Shown piece after piece: positions 1 to 11,757 of a stretch of DNA of 64,000 bases (position 1 is its first letter; every line of letters begins with the position of its first letter). The DNA lies in the NCBI GenBank assembly GCA_031841125.1, contig CM063108.1, positions 56,690,122 to 56,754,121 of the forward strand, given 5' to 3'. The DNA comes from Acanthococcus lagerstroemiae (Eukaryota; Arthropoda; Insecta; Hemiptera; Eriococcidae). Both the position numbers and the translations under genes were made by a program. The notes below the pieces were generated by a model. That model had not been told where the DNA came from, did no database searches, and worked only from the letters and a program-made list of their open reading frames with translations.

Positions 1-343
1 TGATGTTAGTCATCAGTCATTATCAAACATGCGTATGTCAGTCAGATAGGGCCGTCGAGGGAAAATCTGGGCATGTGGCGGAAGCAGAATACGAAAATAA
101 AACCAAGTAAAATAGAATAAAATCGAGAAAATATGCGCATTTGAAAACCTCGTTCGTTGGAAAAATCCGGGCCCTCCGAAAAACCCCAGTCCCGGGGGAA
201 TCTCTCCGTCTCCCTCTCTCTGGACTGCAGTCAGTCACTCATGTTGTATCAGTCTCAGTAAAGCACCAGTGAAATAAGTATTGATCCTATCTGTCCTATC
301 ACGTTGTCCCTTTTTCCATTGATTCCCATTTCCATGTTATGTT
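1..343. other. Unassigned AT-rich sequence
   Basis: I see no gene, RNA or transposon end here. The short minus-strand frame at 38-238 has no recognisable product. Confidence 0.4.
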
Positions 344-1062
344 GTCGATGCTCTTATCTATCAAGCCTGTCTCATCTGAGGATTGAAGTCTCCTATCGTC
401 GGTGTAATTGCAAAATAGCATACTCACTTGAAGTGAAATTCTACGCTGCATACATTTAGATCTCTTCATTTGTTCATAGCAACGTGTATTTCTTGAGTAA
501 AATTAAAATTGTGGTTGGTTCCCATTCTAAGCCACCATTTTCCTCCGTGCAACTTCGATGGTCACTGGCGATGCATACCGCGACATGGTCGCTTTTTATC
601 GGAAAAAGCTAGGATCAAAATGGCGGTTGAACATACTCAGGGTAGCAATCCAGTGTACCAGTAGGGTAACTTGACTTTAGCGCAATGGATGTATCTGTAT
701 TGTGGCAGAACTGCAAGATTACGAAAGTCGCATCACTTGGTCTTATATCACTTTGGTTTGTTGTTCGAGTATTGCCTTCTCTTATGTTAAAGATGTTCAC
801 ATAATAATGTGACCGTCCGTAGGAAAAAAGTACGCAGGGTAAAATGAAAAAAAACAATCGTCAGCGTGTTACCAATTGTGAAGCTCGATTAAATCGAATT
901 TGATAATTCTCTGATAACAACATAGCCGGGCTGTCCTGTGACATTCCGTGCGAATCAGTCCGTCCTCTCAATCAGCAGTACCAACTACCAAATTAATTGC
1001 AAGAAAATTGTTTTAATTTTTAATTTTACCCTACGCTCCCTTTTCCTATGGATGATCACATA

Positions 1063-1313
1063 TGGACGCTGTTAAGCATAAGGGAACCAACCAGCAAGCT
1101 CTGTTTGTTGAGAACACGTGATTCGAAGTTCAAGAGCCATGTAGAAACTATATGACATAGCGTTTACTGATAAGCTTTTTTCAACGTGAGCACACATTTT
1201 TGAATCGGAGGCCAAATTCTGAAAAATTCTGCTTTTTACGCTCTTTCCAACGATACTAATAACTCATTTTGTTTACAAATGTTGGTTGGTTCCCTTACGC
1301 TTAACAGCGTCCA
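1063..1313. mobile_element. TGGACGCTGTTAA MITE, copy 1
   Basis: TIRs of about 30 bp start TGGACGCTGTTAAGCATAAG and are repeated in complement at the right end, with one mismatch over 29 bp. Outside, CACATA and TATGTG continue the palindrome. The core contains GAACACGTGATTCGAAG, ACTATATGACATAGCG and GATAAGCTTTTTTCAACGTG, shared by four copies in this window. It is non-coding. Confidence 0.85.
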
Positions 1314-1469
1314 TATGTGAATAGTTCCTAGCGCGTGTCCCGCAAAGTTCAATAAGCGACTTATGAGGCACACACAACAGAGCATCACCAATCGACTAAT
1401 CCTTCCGAAACTGGTGGTACCTAACGTGTTTTGCTAGTATAATGCCTTGCTCCTGAGGACTATCCAGAG

Positions 1470-1540
1470 CCTGCTGGGTTGCAGAGCACGCTATCTATCC
1501 ACTATCCACCTCGACTGGTGCTGTGGTTGTTGTTTCATTA
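1470..1540 (-). repeat. Inverted outlier of the 4.2-4.9 kb minisatellite
   Basis: The minus strand reads CAGTCGAGGTGGATAGTGGA and TAGATAGCGTGCTCTGCAAC, clearly related to the array unit. It is one copy about 2.7 kb away on the other strand. Confidence 0.65.
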
Positions 1541-2229
1541 GTATGTCTACGGAAGCAAGACGAAATCTGTTCGCACCGTTCAGCCACAGAACATTTGAGG
1601 AAAGTTCTGACCTCGGCCGGGTAAGATTGCAAAAGCTCCCAAACTCCTGCGTGACTTATACAACCGTTGGCAACTAGACCGACGACATTATATTGCCGAT
1701 GCTCTTATCAATTGCATATGCCTGTCTTATATGGGGATCGAAGCCCCACCTTTCTATTGTCGGTGTCATTGCGAAAGGTAATGAGCCATATTTGTGATTA
1801 ATCGCGCATACCTGTCTTATCTGAGGTTTGAAGCCTCCTTATTATCGGTGTCATTGCGAAGATAATATGCCACATTTGTGACATCTTCAGAAAACCATCG
1901 AAACGCAGAAAGCTTCAGCCCTGCTATTGTCAGTTGTACAGCTTCCAGTTTACAACTACAAAGTCTTGTGAACGTACTTCAGTTGCAAAGGGAAGTCTTG
2001 ACTTCATCTGGGTAGATTTGCATAAGCCCAATCCCCAGTAAAATTTCAATTGTTTCGAAGGATTTTCTCTGAACAGATTACAGATTTAGGAAGACAAAAG
2101 GCGCTTTCTATCTTTGCAAATTAACTCTTGACCATGGCCGAGGAACACATGTCAGTATATCCTACTAAATAGTGGATACGCTAGAACATACCTACTCTTC
2201 ATTATTCTTTTTTGTATGTTGGTGTGAAT

Positions 2230-2354
2230 CAGTAGCGTAGCAAAGGGAGGGGCCAAGGGGTCTAGGCCCCCTCCTTTTGCGACTTCGTTGAATGGTAGTT
2301 TTTCTAACATCAAGATCAGACCTCCCCTCGAACTCTAAACTGGCTACACTACTT
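2230..2354. mobile_element. Small hAT-type MITE
   Basis: CAGTAGCGTAGCAAAGGG on the left and GGCTACACTACTT on the right are imperfect TIRs of the same CAGTGGCGTAGC type as 63297-63489. Flanks GTGTGAAT and GTGCGAAC match at 6 of 8, both differences C/T. It is 125 bp long. Confidence 0.55.
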
Positions 2355-4189
2355 GTGCGAACTGATCTGATCGAGTTTGTCCGTTGTACACGCGTATAGC
2401 CCCGGATCTGAACTCTGAACTAAACAGTCGTTCACCATGGACAGTTAGATTAGGGAATACTTAGGTTGGGCTTAGGTTGACTAGTAAACGTGACGTCACA
2501 GGGTGACAAGGCTGATGAGCTGCGTGCTGCAACTCATACCTACAGAGTTACTCCTCAGTGTTTCAGCTAGTACACTGGTTACATTGGCACAATTATTTTT
2601 ACCTGTTCTGACTTTGTTATGACTTAGTTATGACTCACCTGGAGGACGGAGCCCCCGGCGGTCCTCGAGCTTACCTAACGGCAGAATGACTCGAACCGTT
2701 CTCAGTGCTCGTGCTCTATATTAACGCAGAAAGAGTTCAATAATCGTTTAATTATCTTTATTGTTGTGCAAATATATTCGAATATTCGTGTTTACTGAAA
2801 TACATGTATTCGAAGCAGACGAATATAGAAAACCTCTGAACGAATTAACTTATTACGTTTTTCGTCGTAAGACACGTGGACGTGTGTGGAGAGCGAGAGA
2901 CGCGGCAGAAATGAGACCGACGAGCGACGAAAAGGAGAGAGAAGAAGTGCAATCATGATATAAACGTGCGTCTCGTCGAAAACAAATAAACAAATATTAC
3001 ATAGAGAACGACACGCGTTAGCTTTGATGTTAATTACTGTATCGAAATTGAGTACTAAGTTTCCGATTAAATTCGAATGGTCTGTGCACTTGTGTGGTTG
3101 GCACTGTTGCATATCCCAGGTTCTCGAAGAAGAGTTTTGGTTCGGCAGGTACAAGCTAATGCCAGTTACCTGTAGGCTTGTTTTGTTGTTGGGGGGGGGG
3201 GTATCATCGACTCGGGGCTGATCTGAATCTCAGACATCTGAAAGTGAAGTCAGCCATCGCGGTTCGGTAGGAGGTTTTCTGTGCAGGACCAAGTTATCAC
3301 AGCGTCCTCATACCTCTGGAACTTTCTCACTGACCTAAGGTGACATCATCGAACAGATTCTCAATGATGCGGAATGCATTGGTGTTGCGTCGTATTAGTC
3401 TTGTACGTTGACTTGTCCATTATGTCTGTAATGAACATGAGCGATGCGGTGCATTTACTTGAACCATCGTTGGCACACTGTCGCGTCCATAGAAATAATA
3501 AAAAATGCATATAGTCGCCTTGAGCGTTACACTCTATGTCACTGGGACTGCATAAATGTTGTAAGTTCTCCCTTCTTGCGTCGCCTATGTCAACTAAAAT
3601 GCATTATACCTATATAATGCTGCATCCTCTACACCATCCTACCTTACCGCGTGTATTTGCGCTCTTAATTCACTTCCTATATTTATACGTACACGTATTA
3701 CATTCTTCGCGAAATTTATTGTCTGCTATCTTGGCACATTATCGGTTTTATTTTTTCTATTTTCTTCGAAGTCGAGGTCTTCTTGAGCGCAGAAATTTCG
3801 TGACAAGTTTCAATAAAACTAAATGTAAGTTCGCAGTTGAGGCGAACATATGTGCAATCGTCTTACGCTAGTGTGCAGTGTTGACGTAGGACCTCAATGA
3901 CTGATGGTGAGATTGACTCCGTGGCGTTCGAGTGGTTGTATTTATGGCGGAAAAAAATACGCGGAATAGTTCGGTAAGACAAACATGTCAAAGAGGAATT
4001 TTAATTCCGAGGAAGGACTCTGAGAACGATAATTTTATATTGTCGACTGTGGCGCTTCTAGAAACGACAATCAACGAAGATTTGAAAAGCACTTTATAGT
4101 GCTCTGTGGTTGAGTGGTATTGTGCCCCGGGTTCGACAGTAGCGAACTAATTTCATCTCCCCTCCTCTGCTCCATAAATATTCTAAGAA
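2355..4189. other. Unassigned sequence, possible gene-start features
   Basis: It holds a G-run at 3190-3200 and a somewhat CpG-richer stretch at 2640-3000 with ACGTGG and AGAGACGCGG, which could be a promoter or leader. Short open frames on both strands (2761-3154, 3024-3221, 3536-3871) overlap each other and match nothing I know. Confidence 0.3.
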
Positions 4190-4860
4190 ACAGTGCAACC
4201 GCTGTACCAGTCAAGGTGGATGGGTAGCGTGCTCTGCAGTCGCTCGCTAATTCTCAGATATATAATTACAGAACACATTGCTGACTGGTCCGTAGTGTTG
4301 GGTAGTGAACAATAGCGAACAGAGCGACCGTGTATCTGTATCAGTCAAGGTGGATAGATAGCGCGCTCTGCAGTCGCTCACCAATTCTCAGAAATAAGGT
4401 ATTATACTCGCACGTTATCAATTGGTGCGTTTTGTAATGAACAATAGGGAACAGAGCGACCACGGTATAAGTCAAGGTAGATAGGCAGTGTGCTCTGTAG
4501 CCGCCCACCAATTCTCAGAAACAAGGTATTATACTTGAACGTTACTGTTTGGTGCGCTTTTGGGTAATGAACAATAGCAAACAGAGCGACGGCTGTATCT
4601 GTATCAGTCAAGGTGGACTGATAGCGTGCTCTGCAGTCGCTCACCAATTCTCAGAAACATGGTATTATACTCGCAGAGCATATTACCAGTTGGTGCGGTG
4701 TTGAGTGGTGAACAAATTTTATCTCCCCCCTTCCCAGGCTGTGTAAACACTCTAGCGAACAGAACGATCATTGTACTAATCAAGGTGGATAGATAGCGTG
4801 CTCTGTAGTTGCTCACAAATTCTTAGTAACAAGGCATCATGATTGTAGAACACCGTACCA
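4190..4860 (+). repeat. Minisatellite, five units of 125-172 bp with higher-order pattern
   Basis: The anchor GCGTGCTCTGCAGTCGCTC recurs at about 4228, 4365, 4490, 4627 and 4799. Each unit has AACAGAGCGACC, GTCAAGGTGGATAGATAGCG and CAATTCTCAGAAACAAGG. Units 1 and 5 share a further block with TTTCATCTCCCC or TTTATCTCCCC and a TCTAGCGAACAG-type segment, so a longer unit alternates with a shorter one. Confidence 0.8.
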
Positions 4861-7800
4861 ATTGATATGATGTTGTATGTGTCTTGAGGGTCGCTTACTC
4901 GATGTTGCGTTGTGAGGCTCATGGCTAATAACATTTGATCATTTCAAATATGCGCACATCTTATAGAGAGAAATTCTCTAATGCAGTCAATTGTGAGGGG
5001 TAGCCACATGATGTGATTGCTGTGGTTAATGATGTTCACAAGGGATATATGACGCCCAATGGTGTAGCCAGCCAGGATTTTCCCAAGGGGGGGGGAGGGG
5101 GGTAAAGTAAGATTTTCAAGGGAGAAATAGTCGAAAATTGAGGTCTTTTTAAAAATTACCTATATTAGAGGTCTGTCTTGTGAAAATGAAGGTAAACCTG
5201 AGGCAAAATTCCCTTTCTGTATCTGTATCCCCTCCTCTGAGTGACTCTGATTACAATAATTTGAATATCTATCAAAAATATTGTGTTATTTGTTTTGGCG
5301 TTCGACTTCATCATCCCTTTTCGTCACGTATGCTGTATTCATCACATTTTTCTATTCAGCTAACTTATTATCAATATTGGGGGCTAATGGGAAGTTAACG
5401 AATTTTTCCATTAGGTCGAAATTTCTCGAAAGTAAGCGGAATTATGTGAAAAATGATGAAAATAAAATTTGTAGAAAACGGTATTCACATTTTTATAAAG
5501 CAATTTCCATATAATTTCGAACATTCCCTTGCGAATTATTACAATTTGAAAATTTCAATTATGTATTTCGGATTTACGTTATTTCTAATTAAATTTAGTG
5601 ATAATAGTCAACTTTTCACCACCGATTACCAAAAACTCAGTTTAATTTGAAAAAAGTGCAAAATTATTGAGTGATTTTTATCAATTTTATCAAACTTGGG
5701 GGCAAAATATGTAAACAAAGCCAAAGTGCTATTCCCCTATTCATCTGCACACGTGCACATGCTATTTATCCTGAGTTCCTGGCAGACACGTGCTGTTGAT
5801 GCGCAGCTTATCTCGTGTGCTATTCGTTCATCTACAAAGCGATTTAACTGATACGTGTCATTTCATTTCATCTCACGTGCTGGTCATTGGCGTTGGAACG
5901 GGGGTACAGCAGTACATTGTACTTCTCTCTCAGGAAAAAAAAAGTAGTAAGCAGGGTACAAATTATCATTGCACCCCCACCCCATGCCAAGAATTTTTTT
6001 TTTTAATCAAAAATATTCAACAAGTTGATAAAAAGGCACGTTTTATACAAGTTTTTACTTAACCCAGTTTTTAGGAACAAATTTATTTCTTGTTTTCTGC
6101 TTATCTACTCTAGTTTTTAATTTTTGTTCTCCAAAAAATCCTTTTGACGCTGCTGGTGGTGTTGTCTGACATGTTATTCCTTTGATGAATGCTGCAATAT
6201 AATCTCACACATGATGTACTATTTATCTGACATCTGCTATCTATCTGACTCGTATTATTTACCTCATATCCGCAATTTATTTCACGTGCTATTCAACTGA
6301 CAAGCGAAATTTCATTTGATCTTATGCACTAGTCATCCGCAGACGCCATTGCATCGCACTCTTATTCATCTCATACATGCCATTCACTGGCGCAGCGAAT
6401 GGGTGCCAGAAGTAAAATTTGTTGATCTAGGTATCACTTTGACCAAATAAAGTGTTTTTCGTCCTAGCCACGTACAACTCCGCGATTCCACCGCCACTGA
6501 ATATTAGACAATGTCACGAACATTCACTGGGTGGAAGTCAGTGTACATTTGCTTATATAGCAATGGAAAAATTTTAACGTACATGAAATTTGGAAATTTA
6601 CCCAAATTGAAGAGGATTTTAATCTCAAAAAAACTTATTCTTATGATTTCTTATGTAAATGCCTACTTCATAAACTATTGGAAAAGAATTGTCTGTTTGA
6701 AACTATGTAAATGTTTCTGATAACAGACAGCTAGCCACCCAGTGGGATGTCCCCGCAGTTGGCGACATTGCCTAATAGTCTTTTCATAGTATCCAAGTTC
6801 ACAGTTTAAGATTCATTGAACTTCATGTTGTGAAACTGACCACTGATCTTAGTGTTCACCTCAAGCACTAGCTTAATAATGCGATTTCTTTTTTGTTCCA
6901 GATTTTATCGAGATTCCCTGCAATTGTTTGACATCGTTTTGAGTAGGTAAGTTTCGATCGAATACCTTATCGAGTTTGAGCCATGATCGATGACTAACAG
7001 CTGATCTTGTTGAGTCGGACAAACAGTAAAAATGTGCAACTCATCGTCTCCTCTTCCAAAACAATTAAACATATCGACTTACGGTCGCGCTACATTAGTG
7101 TTCGGTCTTCACCTATCGGTACTAGGTTTTCACATATGTTGACATAAGGTTGAGGTGGCTTATAATTGGAAAACACGCTGGTGCGCCCGCACAAATAGAA
7201 CAATATGCAACCTCGTCGGAAATGGTTTATAAGCAATCAATATCCATCTCAACTCGTTTATTAGAGTCACTTCCATTTTCAAGCCAGAAAAAGCTTCGAC
7301 TTCAGTAATCAAACATGATGAATTAGTTCTCTCTAAGTCTCATATCCAGTATTTTCGAGTTTCTGATTCGCAGCTCATCTCTCGCAAGTTCAAAAACCTT
7401 AGTCGAAATTAAAACCGAAACGGTTTGCGATTTGAATTCTAAACATCTGTGACCATCAGGGTTTGTGCGGGTGGTTATCCGAAGCCTCTCTCACTCTCTG
7501 TGTGTCTCTCTCTCTCTCTGTATACAAACAACATACTAAGTGTTCCTCACCTTCGCCCTCTCATTTGGCTCTTTCGGTGTCTCAGCAGACCATCATCGAT
7601 CATCGTGCTCGACTCACCTTATACAATTATGTGTGTAACAATTACGAAGCTGCGCGAAACTTGTAATTAATTTTAACTACGCTTAATTTCCGACTAATTT
7701 CGATTAATTTTTGGCATCGTTAATTCTACCGAAATGTGCTGTTGTCGTCGACATGCGGACGAGAGGAAAAAAAAAAAGAGGTCATGAAGCTCTCCGTACC

Positions 7801-9159
7801 ATTCCGAAAACTACACACCAGTTACAATTTTCTATATAATAACGAGTGCAATATATTTTTTCGACTATTCGCCCGATTAGCGGAAGGAATTCGAGTAATT
7901 AGTCGAGCGATGGGTTTTCGCTGTGCGATCGAGTGCGGTCGCTGTCGAGATGTAATTTTGGTAAATTGAGAATCGAAGTACACTCGGTTGGTTTCACGAG
8001 CATTTCTGAGAGTTAGATCGATTGGTGCTGAGGTCGAAGGTGAGGTTCCTCTGAGGTTTGATGCGAGTTTGTGAAGTAATTGGTTTTCGAGGTATATAAC
8101 AGGTGTTCGAATGAGAAGCATTTCTATAGGCGAAAAAGTTTCGATTTGTCGGTAATTAATATTTGTCAGATTCGATTACGATTATCGCGCTCGCAAACGA
8201 GTCGGACTCGTATATTCTTCGTTTTTTTCAAATAATTTCATAACACCGATGAACGTTTAATAAAGTAGTGGTCAGTTAATTCTGGAGATAAATGTCGAAA
8301 TAAAACGCATCCTGCTCCGCTGCCCGCTTCGGTCACCGGCTGACTAGCTCATCGACGATCAGTGCTGCGAAACCTGCTTAGGACGGAAGAACGAAGAAGA
8401 CTTTCTATATACATCCTCATGAATATCTACTGGATTTGCGATCTTTAGCGGTGGGAAAATTTTACTATTTTCTGCTCCCGAAGGTGCCGTTATTAACGAT
8501 TGTGCGAACGGTGAGACTGAACGAAAGAACGATCAGGTGAAACGGTTCTTCCGCATGTTCTCGTCGATATTTCGACTACGAGTATATCAGTATTCGGATT
8601 ATTTGTATTTCAAGTATCAGTACTTGCATTATACCCGTTTACGAAAAATTGGTCACAGAACTTCAGAACCTCAGTATACAAAAACGCCTGGCAAAAAAGT
8701 GTCCGCAAAGTCCTCTCTAAGTGGACGAAGCCGACACAATTTTGCCACAAGTGTCACATGATGAGGAAAGTATCAAAAACCTACACTGCCTCAAGTGGGA
8801 AATTTCATCAGTTGGGTACAAATTTGATGTTGGTATCGATATACTTACTTATCGACATTTCAGTTAATTACCCTTCACATTATCCTTCCATGTCGAAAAA
8901 AAGACCGACTTGTTTGTGTAGAAGAGAAATCCAAAAAGATAAAAGAGTTGGATCTGTAACCAGGAACTCTAACTAACCAACCAGACAGCCAGACAAAGAA
9001 ACAGTCAGCTATATCCCGTTTGACAGTCATGCAGATAGATAGACAGTTCAACGAGCTAACAGATAGGCTAATCACTGAGGTGAATCATTACCCAGTCAGT
9101 CAAACAGATAAGCAGGCATGTGGGTATACAGCCTGATGGACTTCTCTTTTCTAATATTA
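4861..9159. other. Unassigned AT-rich sequence with transposon fragments
   Basis: At 5060 TGGTGTAGCCAGCCAGG followed by a long G-run looks like one end of a CAGTGGCGTAGC-type element without a partner. A TC microsatellite lies at 7490-7520. The stretch 7440-8500 is more CpG-rich and lacks repeat signatures, so it may be regulatory or 5' UTR. A CAGACAG-type low-complexity run is at 8980-9060. No coding region is supported. Confidence 0.3.
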
Positions 9160-9640
9160 CTCTCAACCCGAGCCCTGGAATCCGCCCTTTCGAGCATTAC
9201 CTCAGAGACGTCGACGAGGCTATTAGGGCTGTCTTAGTCCTCTTCTCTTCTGGTCGAAAAACCGGCTTAGGTTGAACATCGATCTGATTCAAGACAAGGA
9301 CATATTAGATGTAGGATATTCACAAAAAGCTGGAAATATTTTCCGGATCCTAAATCCCATTTCTCACTTTCTCCCTTGGTAAGTGGGGGTGGGGTTAGGT
9401 CTCTTAGTCTCTTGGTTCTGGTTTATCTATTTGCCCGACTATTGGTCTGATTTCACTAGAAGATTCTTCTTTAAACCCTGAACTGACTTTCAAAGTTCTC
9501 TATTCTTGGAAAATTAAGTGTTTGTTGATCTACATTCTCGATAATTCAGCTATCATTATTTTGACTATACTAACTTCTTGATAATCTGGGGCCTCCGGAT
9601 TCCAAGACCAGCGCGCTATCTATACTCGGCCAACCAGACG
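9160..9640 (-). mobile_element. SINE split by a duplicated segment
   Basis: The SINE body lies at 9160-9275 and the tRNA-like head at 9591-9640 (box A recognisable as ACTCGGCCA in complement). The intervening 9276-9590 is unrelated to the SINE and is repeated after the head at 9670-9920. About 35 bp that should hold box B are missing at the junction, so this copy cannot be transcribed normally. Confidence 0.75.
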
Positions 9641-9920
9641 TCTGACAGACTGGGACATACCATAAACGCCGCATCGATCTGATTCAAGACAAAGTCATAT
9701 TATAGGATATTCACAAAAAGCTGGAAAGATTTCCCGGATCCTAAATCCCATTTCTCACTTCTTTCTTCCCTGGTAAGTGGGGGTGGGGTTAGGTCTCTTA
9801 GTCTCTTGGTTCTGGTTTGTCTATTTGCCCGACTGTTGGTCTGTTTGTTAAACTACATTCTCGATACTTCAGCTATCATCATTTTGACAACTAACTTTTT
9901 GATAATCGATTCCCGATATG
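9276..9920. repeat. Direct duplication flanking a SINE head
   Basis: The segment beginning ATCGATCTGATTCAAGACAA (9280) recurs at 9672, with shared blocks GGATATTCACAAAAAGCTGG, AAGTGGGGGTGGGGTTAGGT and CTACATTCTCGATA. The second copy lacks about 80 bp (the part with ACCCTGAACTGACTTTC). The two copies are ~392 bp apart and enclose the SINE head. Confidence 0.8.
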
Positions 9921-10861
9921 ATGACTGAAATCCTTCTCCCCGGTCCTCAGAAAATCGCTTCAATACATCTCGGAGTTTGGAAACTCCTGTCCTGTTAAGT
10001 CAGGGACCTAGGAAAGAGCTTTCTAAAATGCAAGGTTCATATTCCCGTTTTTTTTCATTGATTCTGTCTTCCTTTAGTTTTTAATTAGTTGAGAATAGCA
10101 AGATCCTTGAACTCAGAATAGACCTTTTTTAATATAAATTTTAAAGCCGAAGAAAATTGGAAAGTTCCCCACGAAATGACAATTTTTTTTGGAAATGAAA
10201 TTTATTGTTTTATGTAAACTGTACTCACCTCCGGAATTTTAGGAAGTCAGTTTATCGTGATTCGTATAACCCTAAAAAGTAGAACTGCTTTTCAATTAAA
10301 ACGAAAGTTGAAAGTTATTTCGAAAATGTATAATTTATTGCATACCGAGAAGTTGGAAAAAAATTGTCAATTTTCTTTATAATTCTGGAATTTGAGTTTC
10401 GTTTCGTTGTAAGATCAGAATAAAACGGGCGAACGGCTAAGTTCTCGTTCATTATCGTGAATGAAAATTTTTTCGTCATTGATAAAATTCCTTTGTCGCG
10501 ATGAACATTCTTTTGTTGTGGATGAAACTTTTCCTTCGTTGTGGATATAATTTCCTTCGTAGTGAATGAAAATTCCTGTGGTTTAAACTTCCTTTGTTGC
10601 GGATGAAAATGTCTTCGTTGTGGGTGAAATATTGTGCCCCTTTCTGAGGACATCACTACATTGTGAGATAAAATAAAGATTTTGTTGGGCAATATACTTC
10701 GGCTAGAAATAAAGTACTAAGGACAGAGAGATTAGAATATTTTTCAGCTGAGCCTCCGCGAGGTCCCACTTTGGGGGTCTGCTTCCGCAATAATATCGAT
10801 TAATTGGTAATTTGAGTCGCTAAATCCCATTTTGGTACGTAGTATAGTGTCTAGCTTCTTT

Positions 10862-11426
10862 CAGGGACGTACCAATAGGGGGAAACTCCCCCCACCCCAC
10901 CCCCTTCTGTAGGAATTTTTTACTCAGCAGTTGGGAAAATTTACCATTTCAGTTAGGCGAGTTGGAAAAATCCAACAAGTTAAAAGGTATTTTTTTTTTG
11001 CTTTGATACTTGGGAATTGAGTTGAGAAGTTGGGAAAACGAACAAAGCCTGGGAATTTGGAGTTGAATCAGTTGGAAAAATCCAACAAGTAAAAGGTAAA
11101 AGGGGTTTTTTTTTTGCTTTGATACTTGGGAATTGAGTTGAGAAGTTGGCAACCCGAACAAGGCAAAAGGTTTTTTTTTCTTTTGCTTTGATACTTGGGA
11201 ATTTTAAGTTGAGTCAGTTGGAAAAATCCAACAAGTCAAAAGGTTTTTTTTCTTTTGCTTTGATATTTGAGAATTTTAAGTTGAGTCACTTGAAAAAATC
11301 CAACAAGTCAAAAGGTTTTTCTTTTTTTTTGCTTTGATACCTGGGAGTTATGAGTTGAGTCAGTTGAGACTTTCACAATTTTTACCCCACACCCATCCCC
11401 AGAAAAAACTCTTGCGTACGTCCCTG
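10862..11426. mobile_element. hAT-type non-autonomous element with internal ~72 bp repeats
   Basis: TIRs are CAGGGACGTACC and GTACGTCCCTG, bracketed by a perfect 8-bp target duplication GCTTCTTT (10854-10861 and 11427-11434), the hAT signature. The interior is a tandem array in which TTTGCTTTGATAC recurs at about 10997, 11111, 11183, 11255 and 11328 (spacing 72-73 bp apart from the first). Each unit includes the palindrome GTTGGAAAAATCCAAC. No transposase is present, so it is a MITE mobilised by another element. Confidence 0.9.
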
Positions 11427-11594
11427 GCTTCTTTTTAAACTACTGTAATATACTTTGTAGACCATGTTATATCTTTTGGTCCCTTCCCTTCTCTCCTCTC
11501 CCAAGTGCCAAAATTATGAATTTGGAATGAAGAAAATGCTCAACGTAAGTTTGGCAACGCAAAAAAAAAACTAATTTTTGATATGTATATTATA

Positions 11595-11757
11595 TTTTAT
11601 TTCTGAAGACCATCTCTAGAACGCTGTTAAATAGATTGGGGGAGAGAGGGTCCCCTTGTTTCACGCCTTTTCCCAGCCTAAATTTCTCTCCTGGAATGTC
11701 TAACTTTATATATGCCTTTGAGTTGTAGTATAGATATTTCAGAGTTTCCAGGATTGT
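11595..11757 (-). pseudogene. LINE reverse transcriptase fragment
   Basis: Minus-strand translation gives LKYLYYNSKAYIKLDIPGEK then FRLGKGVKQGDPLSPNLFNS. G-V-K-Q-G-D-P-L-S-P-x-L-F is the conserved reverse transcriptase block of non-LTR elements. The fragment is about 50 codons, ends at a stop just after VLEMVFRNKI, and has no catalytic YADD box or endonuclease part nearby. It is a dead relic. Confidence 0.85.

Larger units (their letters stand above)
344..1880. repeat. Three copies of an ~85-110 bp repeat
   Basis: Copies at about 344-430, 1688-1795 and 1805-1885 share GATGCTCTTATC, CCTGTCTTATCTGAGG and TCGGTGTCATTGCGAA in the same order. The last two are in tandem (spacing ~118 bp). The first lies 1.3 kb away, with the TGGACGCTG MITE between. 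Confidence 0.75.

Noticed and set aside
2792..3154. 120-codon minus-strand ORF
   Set aside because: It overlaps two plus-strand open frames and has no recognised motif or nearby signals.
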